From the NCBI GenBank assembly GCA_965250205.1, contig CBDFNK010000018.1, positions 62,001 to 126,000 on the forward strand: 64,000 nt of DNA, in the 5' to 3' direction. The position numbers and the translations under genes were made by a program. Below, one piece after another: positions 18,434-27,262 of the stretch; the first letter of the stretch is position 1, and every line of letters starts with the position of its first letter. This DNA is from JAHZKN01 sp965250205. GTDB taxonomy: Bacteria > Pseudomonadota > Alphaproteobacteria > Rhizobiales > Hyphomicrobiaceae. Below the pieces are notes generated by a model, which saw nothing but the letters and a program-made list of their open reading frames with translations, made no database searches and had not been told where the DNA came from.

Positions 18434-18853
18434 CTAGTGGAGAAATGAAATAATTGCACAGCCGCCACGTCTACCCGCGCCTGACGTATGTGCAAATTTC
18501 AACCCATCCCACGTTAGATAAACGCACCGCCCAGTACCATTTAGCGGATATTCAAAGAGGACTGCGGGCTTTCCAAAAACCCAGATGCTTACAAAGATCA
18601 TGGCCCACGCCACCATCCAGGCACGCGGTCTTATAAACCAAAGAATGCGACCAAGGCGTGAAGGAAACGGCGATCGGTGTCCCACGGCCGTGGTGGCAGC
18701 GCCCATGGCAAAGCCAAGGCCACAGGCGGCAAAGAAAAAAGTTGCAATGACATTGCCATCATGGCGCTCGTGCGTTTCGGGCGCCATCCACCATGCGACC
18801 ATGAAAAATAACACTGACAGAAACGCATTGATATTGCTTGATTGATATCCGGT
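18434..18853 (-). CDS. Integral membrane protein, unknown
   Basis: The 139-residue product has about three membrane segments: INAFLSVLFFMVAWWMAP, VIATFFFAACGLGFAMGAA and MVAWAMIFVSIWVFG. No family motif is recognised. It lies 11 bp downstream of another membrane-protein gene and the coupling-protein gene on the same strand, so it may assist conjugative DNA processing or be carried along. MTGYQSSNINAF is taken as the start. Confidence 0.55.
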   Translation of the reverse strand, partial: TGYQSSNINAFLSVLFFMVAWWMAPETHERHDGNVIATFFFAACGLGFAMGAATTAVGHRSPFPSRLGRILWFIRPRAWMVAWAMIFVSIWVFGKPAVLFEYPLNGTGRCVYLTWDGLKFAHTSGAGRRGGCAIISFLH

Positions 18854-18864
18854 CATGACAAGCC

Positions 18865-19509
18865 TCAAGCGACGTGAAGGCGACGGGTGAGCGCCTGTTG
18901 TTGATGATCCCCTCTTAACGCACGTTTATTGGCGTCTTGCAGGTGACGAACAATGGCACGGGCATTGGGCTCGTCGGCAACAGAGGTGATCGGTACAAAA
19001 CGATTGTCTGTTTGCAGCCAGACTTCGAAAGCATCGCGATAGGCATAGCCCACCTGTGATCCAATGCGCTGTTCAGCACGCTGCTCAAAACGACCGTCAC
19101 GGTGGGGTTGGCACGTAAATTTGACGTCGTCTGTGCGAACTATGTGCTTACGGACTGAGCCACAATCGACATTTATTGCCTCTGGCGACACTGAAATGAC
19201 AATTGGACATAGAGGCCCGAGGCCCACCCGCCAGGAATCCGTAATCAGGACAGTAAGTCCCTTCCCGACGACAAAGGCGAAGCCCGAAAGGAGAGCAATC
19301 ACCACTATTTGTTGTGGGACACTCAGAGGGATCATGTCGTGGTAGGCAACGATGACGCCCGCGATTGATCCCATCACCCAAATCGCAAAACACACCATCC
19401 CTGCTCCGCGCTCAATTACGCGGGCCCATTCCGGCGTTTGATGGGCGATAGTGAGTACCGTCGTACGATCGGATGGATATTTGATTTCAATTTGACAGGT
19501 TTGCTGCAT
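18865..19509 (-). CDS. Membrane protein downstream of the coupling protein
   Basis: The 214-residue protein has two membrane segments (GAGMVCFAIWVMGSIAGVIV and QQIVVIALLSGFAFVVGKGL) followed by a soluble part. The chosen start (MQQTCQIEIKYPSDRTTVL) overlaps the end of the coupling-protein gene by 23 bases, suggesting coupled expression. The short cytoplasmic N-terminus, two-segment hairpin and soluble domain recall PH-domain-like membrane proteins, but I cannot assign a family. Confidence 0.55.
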   Translation of the reverse strand: MQQTCQIEIKYPSDRTTVLTIAHQTPEWARVIERGAGMVCFAIWVMGSIAGVIVAYHDMIPLSVPQQIVVIALLSGFAFVVGKGLTVLITDSWRVGLGPLCPIVISVSPEAINVDCGSVRKHIVRTDDVKFTCQPHRDGRFEQRAEQRIGSQVGYAYRDAFEVWLQTDNRFVPITSVADEPNARAIVRHLQDANKRALRGDHQQQALTRRLHVA

Positions 19510-21145
19510 CAAACAGTCCTCTAAAACGGGCATGCGAGTCATACTTGATGCGCTGACAAATCATCGGATCATGGCCAGCGATCAGAACGAGCTGGCGTTG
19601 GCTGAGATCATCACGAGAAAAGAAACGTCCAACCTCTTCGAGCGTCATTAACTCGCGGGATTGTAAAGACCATGATTGGCCAAGTTTGCCGGTCGTGGTT
19701 TGGTCTTGGTCACCAATTTCACTTTTGTTTTGAACAATGAGACTTGTCGTCCCGAGCCGCTTAGAAATCCACTCCAGTGTAAAGGTGTCGTTGTTGGCAA
19801 AGAACTGCAGCGTTCCTGCGTTGGCCATGAAGGTCTGCCAACGATCGCGGTAAAGCGTTTTGAGTTGGCCAAGGTCTTGAATGATCGGCCATAATTTCAC
19901 ACCAAACCCTGCGATCTGACCGGCTGCATCTTCGATGGTTTTCATGTGACCGAGGACTGCAAACTCATCGAGCACCATCAGGACGGGCGGATCGGGTTGT
20001 GTTTGTTCGCGCTCGAATGCAACGAGAGCGAGATTGACAAACAATCTCAGCCACCTGTTGCAGGTGCCCATGCGTAGAGCGGGCAGACAGAGATAAAGTG
20101 TGGCCTTGCTACGCTTTAAATCTTTTAGATCGAAGTCATGGCCTGACACATTGTGACGGATCGCCGGGTACGACAGAAACTTCATATGTCGCCTGGCTGT
20201 TGAGAGCACAGATCCGCGCTCATCATCCGGCTTGGAAAAGAAATCCTCTGCAGCATCAGAAACAATCCCATCGAGTGCGTCATTGCACTCCATTTCAGCG
20301 CGCAGTCGCGTCGCAGGCTTACCCCTACCCTTTGTTGCGATGGCTTCATCCTTAAAGGCAAGCAAATCGCGCACCGTGGCGAGATGTTGCCGGTGTTCAT
20401 AGTCCGGCGATGTTGCAACGTGCTGAATCAGCCCTTCGATGAGGTTACGGGCACTTTCATCCCAATGTGGATCTTTGCCGCCATCGGCAGGAACAACGAT
20501 CGCATCTGCAATCAACCCACAATCTTCAATCAGTGTTGCAGAGCCTGGTGTGAGAATTGACATGGGATTAAATCGCTTGCGACAGGTTGCAGCAAACCCG
20601 TGCGTCACCTCAAAGGGATCAACCACATGTACCGCCTGGCCAAGACCGTGTGCACGATGGCGCGCTGTCATCGATGCCAACTCACCTTTGGGATCAAATG
20701 CGCTGATGGAGCCTTCATAGGTCAGCAATGTTGGAATGATCACCGAGCGGCCTTTGCCACCACGTGAGCCTGCGACCGTCATGCAGTGGCGATCATCACC
20801 TGTCCCGATCAGTGTGCCGCCAACAGCGTGAGCATCTGTAGCTTTGTTGAGCAGGGTGCGGACCTGAAGAGTTGCATCAACAGCGCCGAGCAGGATCTTA
20901 CGGCCATCATGCTGGAGTGCGTTCGACGCACGCAGCACCTCAAGCGGCATAAACCGCGCAGCCGGCATGACCTGTTCTTCAAGGCGCAGCACGCGACCTC
21001 GACGCACCGCCACACCACGGGGAATGTCGGCAAAGATATCTGGGCACAGTGTGTCTTGTTTCATGGGCCTAAGATCGGTGTTTTGGGCCCAGAATTGCAA
21101 GTGCGGGAGATTTAGAAGTTCTACGTTTCTTTTCGTTTTTCTCAC
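19487..21145 (-). CDS. TraG/VirD4-type coupling protein
   Basis: This 552-residue ATPase would link the relaxosome to a type IV secretion channel. Walker A is GSRGGKGRS at 126-134, with FDPKGELASMTARHRAHG after it, typical of TraG/VirD4. Walker B-like PPVLMVLDEFAVLGHMKT and the TraM-recognition segment (PIIQDLGQLKTLYRDRWQTF, then MANAGTLQFFANND) follow. No N-terminal membrane anchor is visible, unlike full-length VirD4, so it may be a soluble short form. A second start at residue 28 is possible. The mating channel must come from elsewhere, as no VirB genes are present. Confidence 0.9.
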   Translation of the reverse strand: MRKTKRNVELLNLPHLQFWAQNTDLRPMKQDTLCPDIFADIPRGVAVRRGRVLRLEEQVMPAARFMPLEVLRASNALQHDGRKILLGAVDATLQVRTLLNKATDAHAVGGTLIGTGDDRHCMTVAGSRGGKGRSVIIPTLLTYEGSISAFDPKGELASMTARHRAHGLGQAVHVVDPFEVTHGFAATCRKRFNPMSILTPGSATLIEDCGLIADAIVVPADGGKDPHWDESARNLIEGLIQHVATSPDYEHRQHLATVRDLLAFKDEAIATKGRGKPATRLRAEMECNDALDGIVSDAAEDFFSKPDDERGSVLSTARRHMKFLSYPAIRHNVSGHDFDLKDLKRSKATLYLCLPALRMGTCNRWLRLFVNLALVAFEREQTQPDPPVLMVLDEFAVLGHMKTIEDAAGQIAGFGVKLWPIIQDLGQLKTLYRDRWQTFMANAGTLQFFANNDTFTLEWISKRLGTTSLIVQNKSEIGDQDQTTTGKLGQSWSLQSRELMTLEEVGRFFSRDDLSQRQLVLIAGHDPMICQRIKYDSHARFRGLFDAANLSN

Positions 21146-21372
21146 CTGTCTCGTTGATCAGAAGGCCAATCGAACAATTCAACCTTGCTCATGGCGCTTA
21201 TCGCGGACGCGCCCCCGACGGCTAGCGCCTCTGTCCATGCCCGGCCCGCACCACTCGGGGCTAGGCCCCGACCGTGTTGGGCAGGACAGCGATGTCTATG
21301 CGTGCCGCGAAGGTTCAGCGCATGGGCTGAATGGTTCAGCCTTCAACACTCAATCTAAAAAGGAAAAACATT

Positions 21373-21618
21373 ATGAGACAGAAACAAACATCCAACCGGC
21401 CAACACATCGCATTAGCTTTGCCCGCATTATCGGCCAAGATGAAAGCGGTGACGATGTCCTCGGCAGTGCCCGTGAAATCGGTTCCGTCTGGCCCCGCAA
21501 ATCCGGTGGCGGCATCGTACGCTTCGATCACATCCCTGCTGAACTGACCCGTCATGAAGGCGTGGTGTTCATCGCCGAGGTGCCATCAAACAGTGGCGAT
21601 GATCGGGGGTTCGCATGA
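21373..21618 (+). CDS. Small hypothetical protein ahead of a methyltransferase
   Basis: The 81-residue product starts MRQKQTSNRPTHRISFARII with AAAAAGGAAAA before the ATG. It looks like a small single-domain beta-rich protein (ISFARIIGQDESGDDVLGSA, GGGIVRFDHIPAEL). Such short proteins are common in conjugative elements of this class, but I cannot name the family. Its stop overlaps the start of the methyltransferase-like gene by four bases (ATGA), showing a two-gene operon. Confidence 0.55.
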   Translation: MRQKQTSNRPTHRISFARIIGQDESGDDVLGSAREIGSVWPRKSGGGIVRFDHIPAELTRHEGVVFIAEVPSNSGDDRGFA

Positions 21619-22238
21619 GCTTGCAGCCTATAAACAATAACCGTCTGCCCTACCGGGCAGACGGTCGCATTGCACCAGGTCGTGCACCACTTGAGTTTTA
21701 TCCGACGCCACCATCTGCGACGTGTGCGCTGCTCTCGGTCGAACACTTTGACGGCCCAATCTGGGAACCTGCTTGCGGCAAGGGCGCGATCTCAAACGTT
21801 CTGAGCGATGCCGGCTATGACGTCATCTCGACAGACATTGGCAATTACGGATTCGGCGAGCCTAGTGTCGATTTCCTGAGCGAAACAAAGCCGCGCGCCA
21901 AACACATTGTAACCAATCCGCCTTATGGACGCGGTCTTGCCGATCGGTTTATCCGTCACGGCCTTGCAATGACCGCCAAGACCGGTGGCTCGATGGCAAT
22001 GCTGCTTAACTTAGCAGGCCTCTGTCACCCGGACCGTCATGGCAGTTATCTCAGGCGACCACCGCGCACGATCTATGCCCTCGACCGTTGTGTGTGCTGG
22101 CCGGGTGGTGACCCCTCCCAAGCCACCAAGTACACAACGCAACATCGCTATTGCTGGCTTGTATGGGATGACAAGGTGTCGACTGACACGACGTTCAAAT
22201 GGCTGAGCACGGGGTCATTTGAAGACAGCGGTCTATGA
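21615..22238 (+). CDS. DNA adenine/cytosine N-methyltransferase-like protein
   Basis: The 207-residue class I SAM-dependent methyltransferase has motif I IWEPACGKGA (about 49-58) and motif IV TNPPYG with Asn101-Pro-Pro-Tyr104, the signature of N6-adenine and N4-cytosine DNA methyltransferases. FYPTPP near the N-terminus matches the usual motif X area. It is short and has no clear target recognition domain. No restriction enzyme is adjacent, so it is probably an orphan enzyme that protects or marks the element. Overlap with the upstream small gene suggests coupled translation. Confidence 0.8.
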   Translation: MSLQPINNNRLPYRADGRIAPGRAPLEFYPTPPSATCALLSVEHFDGPIWEPACGKGAISNVLSDAGYDVISTDIGNYGFGEPSVDFLSETKPRAKHIVTNPPYGRGLADRFIRHGLAMTAKTGGSMAMLLNLAGLCHPDRHGSYLRRPPRTIYALDRCVCWPGGDPSQATKYTTQHRYCWLVWDDKVSTDTTFKWLSTGSFEDSGL

Positions 22239-22247
22239 TTGTCCTGG

Positions 22248-22382
22248 TATCGCGACACTTTTTTGTCGCGATACGCTGAAAATGGCCTTTCACGACAGAA
22301 TATGTATAATTCTGTCGTAATACTTGCTATCGCGACAGAACATAGGGTAAAGTGTCGTGATAAATAGGAAAGTGTCACGATA
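22248..22382. promoter_or_regulatory. Seven-half-site operator array before the Fic gene
   Basis: Half-sites match TATCGCGACA or its complement. They form one inverted pair (22248-22257/22264-22273), a second related pair ACGACAGAAT/ATTCTGTCGT (22292-22301/22309-22318) and three single sites (22328, 22353, 22373). The last ends two bases before the Fic start codon. The protein has an N-terminal winged helix, so autoregulation is likely but not shown. Confidence 0.7.
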
Positions 22383-22384
22383 CT

Positions 22385-23782
22385 ATGGCCACCAAAGTCC
22401 AGATCACAGAAGAACTCAACGTCATTACGACTGCGATCAAAGCCGCGCCCGATGGCCTCCTGACTGACGAGATCGCCGTACAAACGGGCCTGCCTCTCGA
22501 CAGACGTACCCTGCAAAGGCGTCTCAAATCACTCGTCAAATCAGGTGCCGTCGTTGCAACAGGTGCCGCGCGTGCTACGCGCTATTCTGCAACACGCAAC
22601 GACGAGATTGACCAAGGTGAAGGTCAACACGCCGCCCAACAGCCAGATTTGTTCGTTCCGCTCTCAAAGGCTGGCAGCGCACTATTGCGGCACGTCACAA
22701 AGCCCTTGGCGGCCCGCAACGCCGTTGCTTACGACCGCACTTTTTTAGACTCCTATCAGCCCAACGTGACGAGCTACCTCAACGCAGCGGAGAGACAACG
22801 CCTTCACGAGCTCGGTGGTACGCACGGTGCCGTGCAAGATGCTGGCACCTACGCACTCCAAATTCTAAACCGCTTGCTCATTGACCTTTCCTGGAATTCA
22901 AGTCGTCTTGAAGGCAATACCTATTCACTGCTTGAGACACAAAAACTCATCGCCCTCGGTCAATCCGTCGACACCAAAGCACCGCGCGATGCCCAGATGA
23001 TTCTTAATCACAAAGCAGCGATTGAGTTTCTCGTTCAATCCGTTGATGAAACCGCATTTGATCGGCGCACGATTCTCAATCTCCACGCATTGCTTGCTGA
23101 CAACCTGCTTGATGATCCAGGTGCTGCAGGCCGCTTGCGCAGCGAACCGGTTGGAATCAGTGGCTCCGTCTATATGCCGCCGGAAGTCCCACAGGTGATC
23201 GAGGAATGTTTCGACACGGTGCTTGCCACCGCATCAGCCATACGCGATCCCTTTGAGCAGGCCTTCTTTGTCATGGTCCAACTTCCCTATTTGCAGCCCT
23301 TCATCGACGTCAACAAGCGCGTCTCACGCTTAGCGCTCAACTTGCCACTGATCAAAAACAACCTTGCGCCGCTTTCTTTCATATCCGTCCCCGATAGCAC
23401 CTACACCCACGGACTTCTCGGCGTTTATGAACTCCAACAAATTGAGCTCTTAAAGGACGTCTTCCTATGGGCTTATGAAAAATCATCGGCACGATACATC
23501 GCCGTGCGCCAAACACTAGGCGAACCCGACCCCTTTCGACTTCGCCACCGCCAAAGCCTGCGCTACGTGGTCTCCGAAGTCATCCGTCAGGCGCTCGATC
23601 AAATTGAAGCAAGCCAATTCATCGCCACCTGGACGCACGACAATATTGACGGACGTGAGAAATCTCATTTTATCGAGATTGCAGAAACAGAGCTTCTCAG
23701 TCTGCATGAAGGTAACTTTGCACGCTACGGTGTGCGCCCAAGTGAATTCAACACTTGGTCAGCGCGTTGGCAAGGCACCTAG
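22385..23782 (+). CDS. Fic-family protein with N-terminal winged helix
   Basis: The 465-residue protein has an HTH at about 20-70 (GLLTDEIAVQTGLPLDRRTL), an inhibitory-type motif SSRLEGN (S-x3-E-G) at about 178 and a Fic core with QPFIDVNKRVSRL starting at Gln304. The canonical HPFxxGNGR His is replaced by Gln and the GNG by VNK. This variant occurs in a subgroup of Fic proteins whose AMP-transferase activity is uncertain. The C-terminus contains another helical domain. With the operator array directly upstream, I infer a self-regulated DNA-binding Fic protein, possibly toxin-related. No separate antitoxin gene is seen. Confidence 0.82.
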   Translation: MATKVQITEELNVITTAIKAAPDGLLTDEIAVQTGLPLDRRTLQRRLKSLVKSGAVVATGAARATRYSATRNDEIDQGEGQHAAQQPDLFVPLSKAGSALLRHVTKPLAARNAVAYDRTFLDSYQPNVTSYLNAAERQRLHELGGTHGAVQDAGTYALQILNRLLIDLSWNSSRLEGNTYSLLETQKLIALGQSVDTKAPRDAQMILNHKAAIEFLVQSVDETAFDRRTILNLHALLADNLLDDPGAAGRLRSEPVGISGSVYMPPEVPQVIEECFDTVLATASAIRDPFEQAFFVMVQLPYLQPFIDVNKRVSRLALNLPLIKNNLAPLSFISVPDSTYTHGLLGVYELQQIELLKDVFLWAYEKSSARYIAVRQTLGEPDPFRLRHRQSLRYVVSEVIRQALDQIEASQFIATWTHDNIDGREKSHFIEIAETELLSLHEGNFARYGVRPSEFNTWSARWQGT

Positions 23783-24214
23783 TGCAACACGCACATGCAC
23801 GCCACTTACGCTGCAGTACATGGCTTTACGATTTAGCATTGCATGAATAGTTTTATGCATTGTATTTAACTTTTATTGCGCAGCATCACTTTGTAATTAT
23901 CTTTCAAAGTTTCTGTTATTGAAAATAGTTCTGGAAATTGCTTCATCATTTCTGCTATGGGAATGCGTTGTTGTAGCCAGATATGTTTTTCGGTGCCGAA
24001 AAACTCTGGGCTTGCACGATCCGCAAAAGTGGGAACCGGTTTTGCGATCAGATCATGCAGCAAGAACAAGAGGGAGGCCTCGTGCCGCCGCCCCTCTTTG
24101 ATCCGAAGTTTAGGATCAAATTCACCCCAGCGTAAGCTGGATGCACGCAAACCCATAACCAAACAAAGCAACACCGAGCGCTTTATTCTCGGTTTTGTAG
24201 AACGCAAACTTTGA
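23783..24214. other. Region before mobilization genes, possible oriT
   Basis: No plausible gene is seen; the open minus-strand frame has unlikely composition. It lies directly upstream of the accessory and relaxase genes, the usual position of oriT, so I would place oriT here or nearby, but no nic consensus can be named. It contains the mosaic palindrome listed separately. Confidence 0.35.
24013..24059. repeat. Hyphomicrobiales-type intergenic mosaic palindrome
   Basis: The sequence includes GCAAAAGTGGGAACCGGTTT and TTGCG, with GATC near both ends, and folds as a hairpin. It resembles the widespread AAAGTGGGAACCGGTTTT palindrome of Hyphomicrobiales genomes. It supports the taxonomic reading and shows that the island has resided in related hosts. 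Confidence 0.55.
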
Positions 24215-24724
24215 ATGAACATGATGATGAAAACGAAGACAGGACGACCCAAAAAAGCCCCCGGCGAAGCCAGAGACAACCGTATCGTTGTCTGGGTCAA
24301 TGCGCATGAGCGGTCTCGTTATCTTGTCAATGCGGCGCGCACTGGCCTAACAGCGGCTGACTTTGCGCGTGGCGTCCTCTGCCATGACGGCGTCGGACTT
24401 TACAACGACAACGATAATCAACCAGATCGCGACGTTACAATTACCCTGCCACCGGGGCTGCATCGCTCACTGCTTGCAAAAGCTAGCCAGGCGGGGCAAT
24501 CGCCAGAACGCTGTCTTATCGAAGCTCTTGCCAATACCTTTGAGGGCAACGTACAGGCAGACACGCCCAACACTAATTTTGAGCTGATCGATTCCCTAAC
24601 GCGCATCGGGACAACACTCACGCACATCGCACCCATTATTGCGCAAACAGGCTGCATACCGCATGAGTTTGAAGATAGTCTCCAAAAACTTGATCAAGCT
24701 CTCGATGATCTGCTGCCCTCATGA
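24215..24724 (+). CDS. MobC-like relaxosome accessory protein
   Basis: The 169-residue product has a basic N-terminus (KTKTGRPKKAPGEARDNRIV), then a ribbon-helix-helix-like stretch RIVVWVNAHERSRYLVNAAR with TAADFARG, as in relaxosome accessory proteins of the MobC type. A second strand-helix unit, DVTITLPPGLHRSLLAKASQ, follows. It overlaps the relaxase start by four bases (ATGA), confirming an operon. It would bind oriT and help the relaxase. Several in-frame ATG codons lie at the start, so the exact N-terminus is uncertain. Confidence 0.75.
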   Translation: MNMMMKTKTGRPKKAPGEARDNRIVVWVNAHERSRYLVNAARTGLTAADFARGVLCHDGVGLYNDNDNQPDRDVTITLPPGLHRSLLAKASQAGQSPERCLIEALANTFEGNVQADTPNTNFELIDSLTRIGTTLTHIAPIIAQTGCIPHEFEDSLQKLDQALDDLLPS

Positions 24725-26271
24725 TCCCGCGCGTTGCACGACTGGGGACAGGGTTTAATGGAGCGGGTCAATACTACCTCAATGACGTGCGCAAGCTTGA
24801 GACGTTCGGCGAAGATACGCGACCAACTGCGGGTGACTACATGTTGCACGACAAGGGTGACACACAATCTGCAACCCGTGTCGGTTTTACTGCAACACGC
24901 AATCTGCCAACAACAGATCCAAAGAAAGCCTTGAGGTGTATGTCGTGGCTCGCCGCCAACGCCCAGAACGTCCGCCAGGCGGCCGTTGCTGCCGCCGCCA
25001 AGGCGGCAGGCCAGCGATATGAAGACTATGTGCGCAAAGAAAATCCGTTTAGAGGTCGCAAGGGATCAAAACCCGTTTACACGCTGTCGCTCGCCTGGCA
25101 CCCGAGCAAGGATCACACACCAACGCCATCGGAGATGTTGCAGGCAGCCGATGAAGTTCTCAAAACACTAGGCCTTGAGGATCATCAAGCGCTCATTGTC
25201 CAACATACCGACACAGCCCATCCCCACGTGCATCTCATCGTCAATCGTGTTTCGCCGATCAACGGCAAGTATGCCTCTGTCAGTAACGATTACCTCAAAC
25301 TCAGCTGGTGGGCCATGCATCATGAAAAACGCACTGGCTTCGTGCTGTGTCATGAGCGTATTTTCAATTGGGAAAAACGCCATCAACAGCGAAATATAAA
25401 AGCTCAGAACAGGCAGAATAACCCCAAGGCCAAAGGCTGCTATGTCCGCCATAAGCAAACGCCACGTGTCGATCATGACTGGTTTAAAAGACACTCACAT
25501 CTCAGTCCAGATGAAATCAGGGAGGCACGGGCAAACAAACAGCGAAAGGAAACAACGCTCTTCGCACTCAAGCAGTCAGCAGCGCTCCTGCGCTTTGACC
25601 AACGCCTGTCGCGGACAACTGGACGCGAGCAGAAGATCGTAGCCAAAGAACGTCAGAAAATTGAACATCAACTTGATGCAGCCATTGTTAAGTCAAAGCC
25701 GCGAACACCGCTTGGTATCTTTCGCAAGTCTGTCAGGTCCTTATCGCCACAGCGTTTCTTTAAGAAACGAGCTGTTTCTCGTTTGGTACATGCGGAGGCT
25801 CAACTCACAGACCTGATGGAAACCAAGCGTACTGCCAAGCGGGATCAGCTTGGCACGCTCTGGCGGCGTATGGAACGTCGCCATGCCGCTGAACGCAGGC
25901 GTGATGAAGAGCGTATTGCAAAACAAAAACGCCAAGGACGCTCCGAGTCTGCTGCACGTCACGCTAAGCATCTGTTTCGCATTGAAGGTGGCAGCCAGGA
26001 GCTGGAACCAAGACACGACACGTCTTTCTTTGATGCGGTCAATTCTGAAAAGCAGGCGCCATCGCTAAAACCGATCGCTTCAACAGAGAAACTGGTCAGG
26101 CCACGCAGAAAAACGGATCTGACAAAGTTTGAGCAACCTGAAAAACAACAGGTTGAGCCCGATGCTAACCGCAAGACGCGCATCGCCAAACGCATTGATG
26201 AGCTTGAGCGGCAGGATAGACAGAGACGGAAGCGCAAACGCCCGCGTGGAAAATCAAGGCGTCGCGACTAG
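24721..26271 (+). CDS. Relaxase/mobilization nuclease (MobA/VirD2-like)
   Basis: This 516-residue relaxase would nick oriT for transfer. The three-His metal motif is in HTDTAHPHVHLIVNRV at about 160-175, preceded by YTLSLAWHPSKDHTPTPSEM, the usual strand before it. Tyr residues of the N-terminal region (YYLNDVRKLETFG) are candidate nucleophiles. The C-terminal half is very basic and coiled-coil-like (KRQGRSESAARHAKH, RQDRQRRKRKRPRGKSRRRD), fitting DNA binding or coupling-protein interaction. It is co-transcribed with the accessory protein. Confidence 0.88.
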   Translation: MIPRVARLGTGFNGAGQYYLNDVRKLETFGEDTRPTAGDYMLHDKGDTQSATRVGFTATRNLPTTDPKKALRCMSWLAANAQNVRQAAVAAAAKAAGQRYEDYVRKENPFRGRKGSKPVYTLSLAWHPSKDHTPTPSEMLQAADEVLKTLGLEDHQALIVQHTDTAHPHVHLIVNRVSPINGKYASVSNDYLKLSWWAMHHEKRTGFVLCHERIFNWEKRHQQRNIKAQNRQNNPKAKGCYVRHKQTPRVDHDWFKRHSHLSPDEIREARANKQRKETTLFALKQSAALLRFDQRLSRTTGREQKIVAKERQKIEHQLDAAIVKSKPRTPLGIFRKSVRSLSPQRFFKKRAVSRLVHAEAQLTDLMETKRTAKRDQLGTLWRRMERRHAAERRRDEERIAKQKRQGRSESAARHAKHLFRIEGGSQELEPRHDTSFFDAVNSEKQAPSLKPIASTEKLVRPRRKTDLTKFEQPEKQQVEPDANRKTRIAKRIDELERQDRQRRKRKRPRGKSRRRD

Positions 26272-26409
26272 AGTAAAGTGAGAAATTGGGCGGATGGGAC
26301 AAGATCGAGGAAATACAGAAGGAGACATCCTCCGACATCGGCTCGGTTACGCAAAATCAACTTCTATTAATGTCTGCTGCTAGGAGAAACATTGCCACAT
26401 ATAAGCGAG

Positions 26410-26427
26410 TATTCCTTGAGTGGAATA
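26410..26427. promoter_or_regulatory. Inverted repeat before the XRE-ASCH gene
   Basis: TATTCC-6 bp-GGAATA lies 43 bp upstream of the first gene of the toxin-like operon. XRE-type antitoxins commonly bind such short palindromes and repress their own operon. Binding here is inferred. Confidence 0.45.
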
Positions 26428-26470
26428 ATCATGGCTGTTAGGCTGTGATTCGGAAAGAGGAGGCGACGGA

Positions 26471-27262
26471 TTGGGCAGACTCAATGGAAAAATCATCGAA
26501 GCATCTGTAAGACATGGATCAGAACGCCTTGATGACGTTGGCCCTGCTCTCAAAGCACTTCGCAAGATGTCGGGGCTCACCCAGACTCAGTTGGCGAAAC
26601 GCTTGAATGTGCAACAAGCAGCGGTTTCAAAAATAGAACGGGGTGGAGATCAGCACCTATCCACGCTCAAGAATTATGTTGAGGCCCTTGGCGCTAAGTT
26701 GCGAATTGACGCTTCATTTACGGCCGACACTTCATTGGTCTTGAACGTGCGTGACACATTCGATGTTGAATGCGAAAGCGAGGACCAACTTGTGTTGCCC
26801 ATTTTGGGTGATGAGCTGTTCCGCCCGCAGCGCGATGTTGTCCTAAGTATCCGGCCACATTACTCCGAGAAGATCATCGAAGGTCGTAAGACAGTTGAAC
26901 TAAGGCGCCGTTTCCCAGCTGCAGCCCCTGCAGGAACTGTAGCCTATATTTACTCCACATCTCCGGTCCGGGCGATGGTCGGAGTCGCCGAGGTCAGAGA
27001 TGTTCTTAAACTACCTATAGCCGAGATTTGGCGGCGGTTTGAACACCAGGCATTTATTAGGAAGCCGGATTTTGATCGATACTTTGCAGGAGCAAAACAT
27101 GGCTTTGTGCTGCGCTTCGAAGGAATAAAAGCCTTTTCAGAACCCGTGCCACTCGCCGAGCTTCGTAAAAAATTTGGTTTTAAGCCTCCGCAATCATTTC
27201 TTTATGCCAAGCATAATCTCCGAAAGGCCCTAAAACATGAGCCTTCAATCGTATCTCATTGA
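26471..27262 (+). CDS. XRE helix-turn-helix plus ASCH domain protein (probable antitoxin)
   Basis: The 263-residue protein starts at TTG with GGAGGC about 7 bases before it. An XRE HTH is at about 26-75 (LRKMSGLTQTQLAKRLNVQQ, AAVSKIERG). From about 120 on, an ASCH/PUA-like domain reads LSIRPHYSEKIIEGRKTVEL, then AYIYSTSPVRAMVGVAEV and ends near PPQSFLYAK. ASCH domains bind RNA or modified bases. The gene overlaps the PIN-GNAT gene by 26 bases. I infer a regulator/antitoxin that both represses the operon and contacts nucleic acid. Confidence 0.8.
   Translation: MGRLNGKIIEASVRHGSERLDDVGPALKALRKMSGLTQTQLAKRLNVQQAAVSKIERGGDQHLSTLKNYVEALGAKLRIDASFTADTSLVLNVRDTFDVECESEDQLVLPILGDELFRPQRDVVLSIRPHYSEKIIEGRKTVELRRRFPAAAPAGTVAYIYSTSPVRAMVGVAEVRDVLKLPIAEIWRRFEHQAFIRKPDFDRYFAGAKHGFVLRFEGIKAFSEPVPLAELRKKFGFKPPQSFLYAKHNLRKALKHEPSIVSH

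Noticed and set aside
23866..24300. Minus-strand frame opposite the accessory mobilization gene
   Set aside because: Hydrophobic start is an artefact of the opposite strand; the plus-strand MobC-like gene is better supported.
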